From: a bacterium | GTDB taxonomy: Bacteria > Patescibacteriota > Minisyncoccia > Phycocordibacterales > UBA1550 | DNA: 23,958 bases | Reading direction: 5' to 3' | Assembly (NCBI GenBank): GCA_021812665.1 | Contig: JAKAMX010000005.1 | Coordinates: 1-23,958 of the forward strand | Part shown: positions 21,808 through 23,958 of the stretch, in pieces | How the letters are laid out: the number at the start of each line of letters is the position of its first letter | Numbering within the stretch: position 1 is the first letter of the stretch | The notes under the pieces: model-generated | Seen by the model: only the letters and a program-made list of their open reading frames with translations | Databases searched by the model: none | Told to the model about the DNA's origin: nothing | Program-made: the position numbers and the translations under genes

Positions 21808-22875
21808 ATGAAAGAGCAGGACAAAAACATTATGGTGTCGATAACTGCGGGGACCATCGTCAAGGGCGTCATGGTCGTCTTGGGTGTATGGGCGCTCTGG
21901 GTGCTTCGCGACCTAACGCTCGTTGTGGTTACCTCAGTGATTCTTGCCTCCGCTATTGAGCCGGGAATTCGCTTCCTCAATAAATACGGTGTGCATAGGA
22001 TCTTGGCAGTGCTTATCATCTATGTGTTGAGTGCCACAGTGTTTCTCGGTCTCATTTATGGTTTTGTCCCTCCTATCGTCAATGAAGCGGCTAATATTTC
22101 ACATAGACTTCCTTCGATTTTGCACTCGATAGACCAGAGTCTTTTTGGGCAAAATGGTGTTCTCATTCCTACTCTCGCTCAAGGAGCAGATTCTACTGCT
22201 GCGAGCCCTGTGTTCCAGCAGATTTTCAACAAACTTTCAGGCATTGGTGTAGCTGCATCGCAAGGAGCCTTTAGCTCTGCGAATGCCCTCTTTGGCTGGC
22301 TGTTTGATTTTATACTCATAATCGTTCTCTCGTTTTACTTTGCAATGCAGGAGCACGGGATCCAGAACTTGCTTCAGATTGTGATTCCATTTGGTAAAGA
22401 AACATACGCAATCAATCTCTGGGAGCGTTCAAAAGAGAAGATTGGTAAATGGATGCAGGGCCAGCTTTTGCTCGGTATCCTTATGTTTGTGTTGGTATTT
22501 CTCGGGTTAACGATATTTGGGATTCCGTATGCGTTGTCGCTCGCGCTTCTCGCTGGTGTGTTTGAAATTATTCCAGTATTTGGTCCTATTCTTGCCGCTG
22601 TTCCTGCGGTTGCCATTTCCTATACTACTGGAGGCGCATCTCTAGCTATGATCATCATGGGATATTATCTGCTCGTTCAGCAGTTTGAGAGCCATCTTAT
22701 TTATCCGCTCGTGGTTCGTAAAGTGGTGGGCGTGCCGCCTATTCTCGTTATTCTTGCGCTCGTTGTTGGATGGGAACTCTCAGGATTTCTCGGTGTTGTC
22801 ATTTCGATTCCGGTGGCATCTGTACTCATGGAAGTTATCGCTGACATCGAAAAAAAGAAAGTGGTTCTCGCATAG
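21808..22875 (+). CDS. AI-2E family (PF01594) membrane transporter
   Basis: A 355-aa polytopic membrane protein of the AI-2 exporter/UPF0118 superfamily. Hydrophobic pairs lie near the N-terminus (IVKGVMVVLGVWALWVLRDL and TLVVVTSVILASAI, then ILAVLIIYVLSATVFLGLIY). A long outside loop follows (about 95-165), then a helix-rich half with the family hallmark FEIIPVFGPILAAVPA and LLVQQFESHLIYPLVV, ending in a gating-like GFLGVVISIPVASVL. Members export diverse small molecules or ions (AI-2, Na+/H+ in some); the substrate cannot be told from sequence. ATG 21808 is preferred over ATG 21790 because the -10 box sits between them. No SD. metG follows after 32 bases. Confidence 0.92.
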   Translation: MKEQDKNIMVSITAGTIVKGVMVVLGVWALWVLRDLTLVVVTSVILASAIEPGIRFLNKYGVHRILAVLIIYVLSATVFLGLIYGFVPPIVNEAANISHRLPSILHSIDQSLFGQNGVLIPTLAQGADSTAASPVFQQIFNKLSGIGVAASQGAFSSANALFGWLFDFILIIVLSFYFAMQEHGIQNLLQIVIPFGKETYAINLWERSKEKIGKWMQGQLLLGILMFVLVFLGLTIFGIPYALSLALLAGVFEIIPVFGPILAAVPAVAISYTTGGASLAMIIMGYYLLVQQFESHLIYPLVVRKVVGVPPILVILALVVGWELSGFLGVVISIPVASVLMEVIADIEKKKVVLA

Positions 22876-22907
22876 ATCTCATTGTTTATCAGTTAACAAC
22901 TAACGGA

Positions 22908-23958
22908 ATGGAAGAAAAAAAATTCTACGTAACCACGGCAATTTTTTATGCCAATGCGCGTCTGCATCTCGGGCATGCATACGAACTCATTTTGGCGGAT
23001 ATTATCGCGCGATATCATCGCGCGCAGGGGGAGGAAACCTTCTTCCTTACCGGCTCAGATGAGCATGGTGATAAGATTATTCGAACCGCGCAAAAAGAGA
23101 GTCTCTCTCCTCAGGCTTTTGTGAATGCTAACGTTGAAAAAATGAAGGAATTGGCGGCGACACTGCAGGTCTCAAATGACTTTTTTATTCGTACATCAGA
23201 TCAAAAAGCACATTGGCCAGGTGCGCAAAAAATGTGGCGCGCACTCGAGGAGGCAGGGGATATCTACAAAGCTACCTACAAAGGTTTGTATTGTATCGGT
23301 TGCGAGGCCTTTATCACTGAAAAGGAGCTTGTCGACGGAAAGTGCCAGCATCACAGCACTCCACCAGAGCAAATCGAAGAAGAAAATTATTTCTTCAAGC
23401 TTTCCAAGTACGTGCCTGAGTTGCGTCGCTTGCTCGAGAGTGGTGACTTTAAAATTATGCCGCAGTCAAAGGTGAACGAAATGCTCGCGCTGCTCAACTC
23501 TGACGGAGAAAATCTTTTGAGTGATGTAAGTATCTCGCGCCCAGAAAGAGAAATCCCTTGGGGTATCCCTGTGCCGAACGATCCCGGACAGCTCATGTAC
23601 GTGTGGTGTGACGCGCTTTCAAACTATATTTCTGCAATTGGATATGGGAAAGAAGACGAGAGTCAGTACAAATTATTTTGGCCAGCCGATGTGCAGGTGA
23701 TCGGCAAAGACATTGTTCGCTTCCATGCGCTCCTTTGGCCTGCGATGCTTCTCTCTGCAAAAATTCCACTTCCAAAATCTTTGCTCGTGCACGGTTTCGT
23801 AACTTCGGGTGGCAAAAAAATGTCCAAGAGCGTTGGCAACGTGCTGAGCCCAGACGAATTCATTGCCGAGTATGGTGTTCCTGCACTACGCTACTACTGC
23901 GCGCGAGAAGTATCACCAACCGACGATTGGGATCTAACGAGAGAGAAATTCAAAGAGG
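22908..23958 (+). CDS. metG: Methionyl-tRNA synthetase, N-terminal part (runs off the window)
   Basis: Open from ATG 22908 for 350 codons to the window edge. Class I core: AIFYANARLHLGHAYE with HLGH at 20-23, and FLTGSDEHGDKI. A single zinc knuckle reads CIGCEAFITEKELVDGKCQHH (C-x2-C, then C-x2-H; about 127-147). Further blocks are QVIGKDIVRFHALLWPAML and the KMSKS loop GGKKMSKSVGN (M305). One knuckle and no long insert fit the short bacterial MetRS type. It forms the initiator Met-tRNA as well as elongator Met-tRNA. The C-terminal anticodon-binding domain, and any tRNA-binding extension, lie outside. It starts 32 bases after the AI-2E permease gene; only a weak CGGA precedes the ATG. Confidence 0.96.
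   Translation, partial: MEEKKFYVTTAIFYANARLHLGHAYELILADIIARYHRAQGEETFFLTGSDEHGDKIIRTAQKESLSPQAFVNANVEKMKELAATLQVSNDFFIRTSDQKAHWPGAQKMWRALEEAGDIYKATYKGLYCIGCEAFITEKELVDGKCQHHSTPPEQIEEENYFFKLSKYVPELRRLLESGDFKIMPQSKVNEMLALLNSDGENLLSDVSISRPEREIPWGIPVPNDPGQLMYVWCDALSNYISAIGYGKEDESQYKLFWPADVQVIGKDIVRFHALLWPAMLLSAKIPLPKSLLVHGFVTSGGKKMSKSVGNVLSPDEFIAEYGVPALRYYCAREVSPTDDWDLTREKFKE

Overview
The window is about 24 kb of a compact bacterial chromosome that most resembles the Candidate Phyla Radiation (Patescibacteria, Parcubacteria/Paceibacteria side). This is an inference from family resemblance. It rests on short versions of housekeeping proteins (RecO of 194 aa, GlyRS of 439 aa), SIMPL and AI-2E-type membrane genes scattered among tRNA synthetases, conserved unknown membrane proteins, and a near absence of Shine-Dalgarno sites on core genes. 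UGA is not recoded: tryptophans are UGG, and one gene ends in UGA. I see no tRNA, rRNA, CRISPR array, insertion sequence or prophage gene. No gene-free stretch exceeds about 170 bases.

Layout. 1-321: the start of a membrane-anchored DsbA-like thioredoxin (minus), divergent from pgi and a zinc-type solute-binding protein. 2711-6401: a putative signalling/membrane operon (4-TM protein, 90-aa unknown, GAF/PAS histidine kinase, stand-alone receiver, SIMPL protein). 6402-7362: a 44-bp perfect palindrome, an isolated 213-aa gene with its own SD and terminator, then promoter and hairpin elements. 7363-8583: secE-nusG-rplK without rplA behind it. 8616-8870: a small GIY-YIG protein, followed by back-to-back convergent terminators. 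8980-11141: a thymidylate island with ThyX (minus) divergent from Tmk and a DnaQ-fold protein that lacks key catalytic acids. 11309-23958: argS, ileS, recO, a 636-aa surface protein, GlyRS, an M16 peptidase, an AI-2E permease and the start of metG.

The most striking object is ileS. An otherwise normal eukaryote/archaeal-like isoleucyl-tRNA synthetase carries a complete histidine-phosphatase (RHG) domain of about 190 residues. It is inserted between the ISRTRYWG block and the HRPYIDE block, ahead of KMSKK. All recognisable phosphatase catalytic residues are kept, so this reads as a bifunctional enzyme of unknown substrate.

The second theme is gene-start architecture. Five transcription-unit-leading genes (pgi, argS, ileS, the 636-aa protein, AI-2E permease) have a -10 hexamer ending 7-8 bases before the ATG, which predicts leaderless mRNAs and corrects two start codons. 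The SD-bearing genes fall in two small islands (213-aa gene; thyX/tmk/dnaQ-like), suggesting a different expression regime or origin for these islands.
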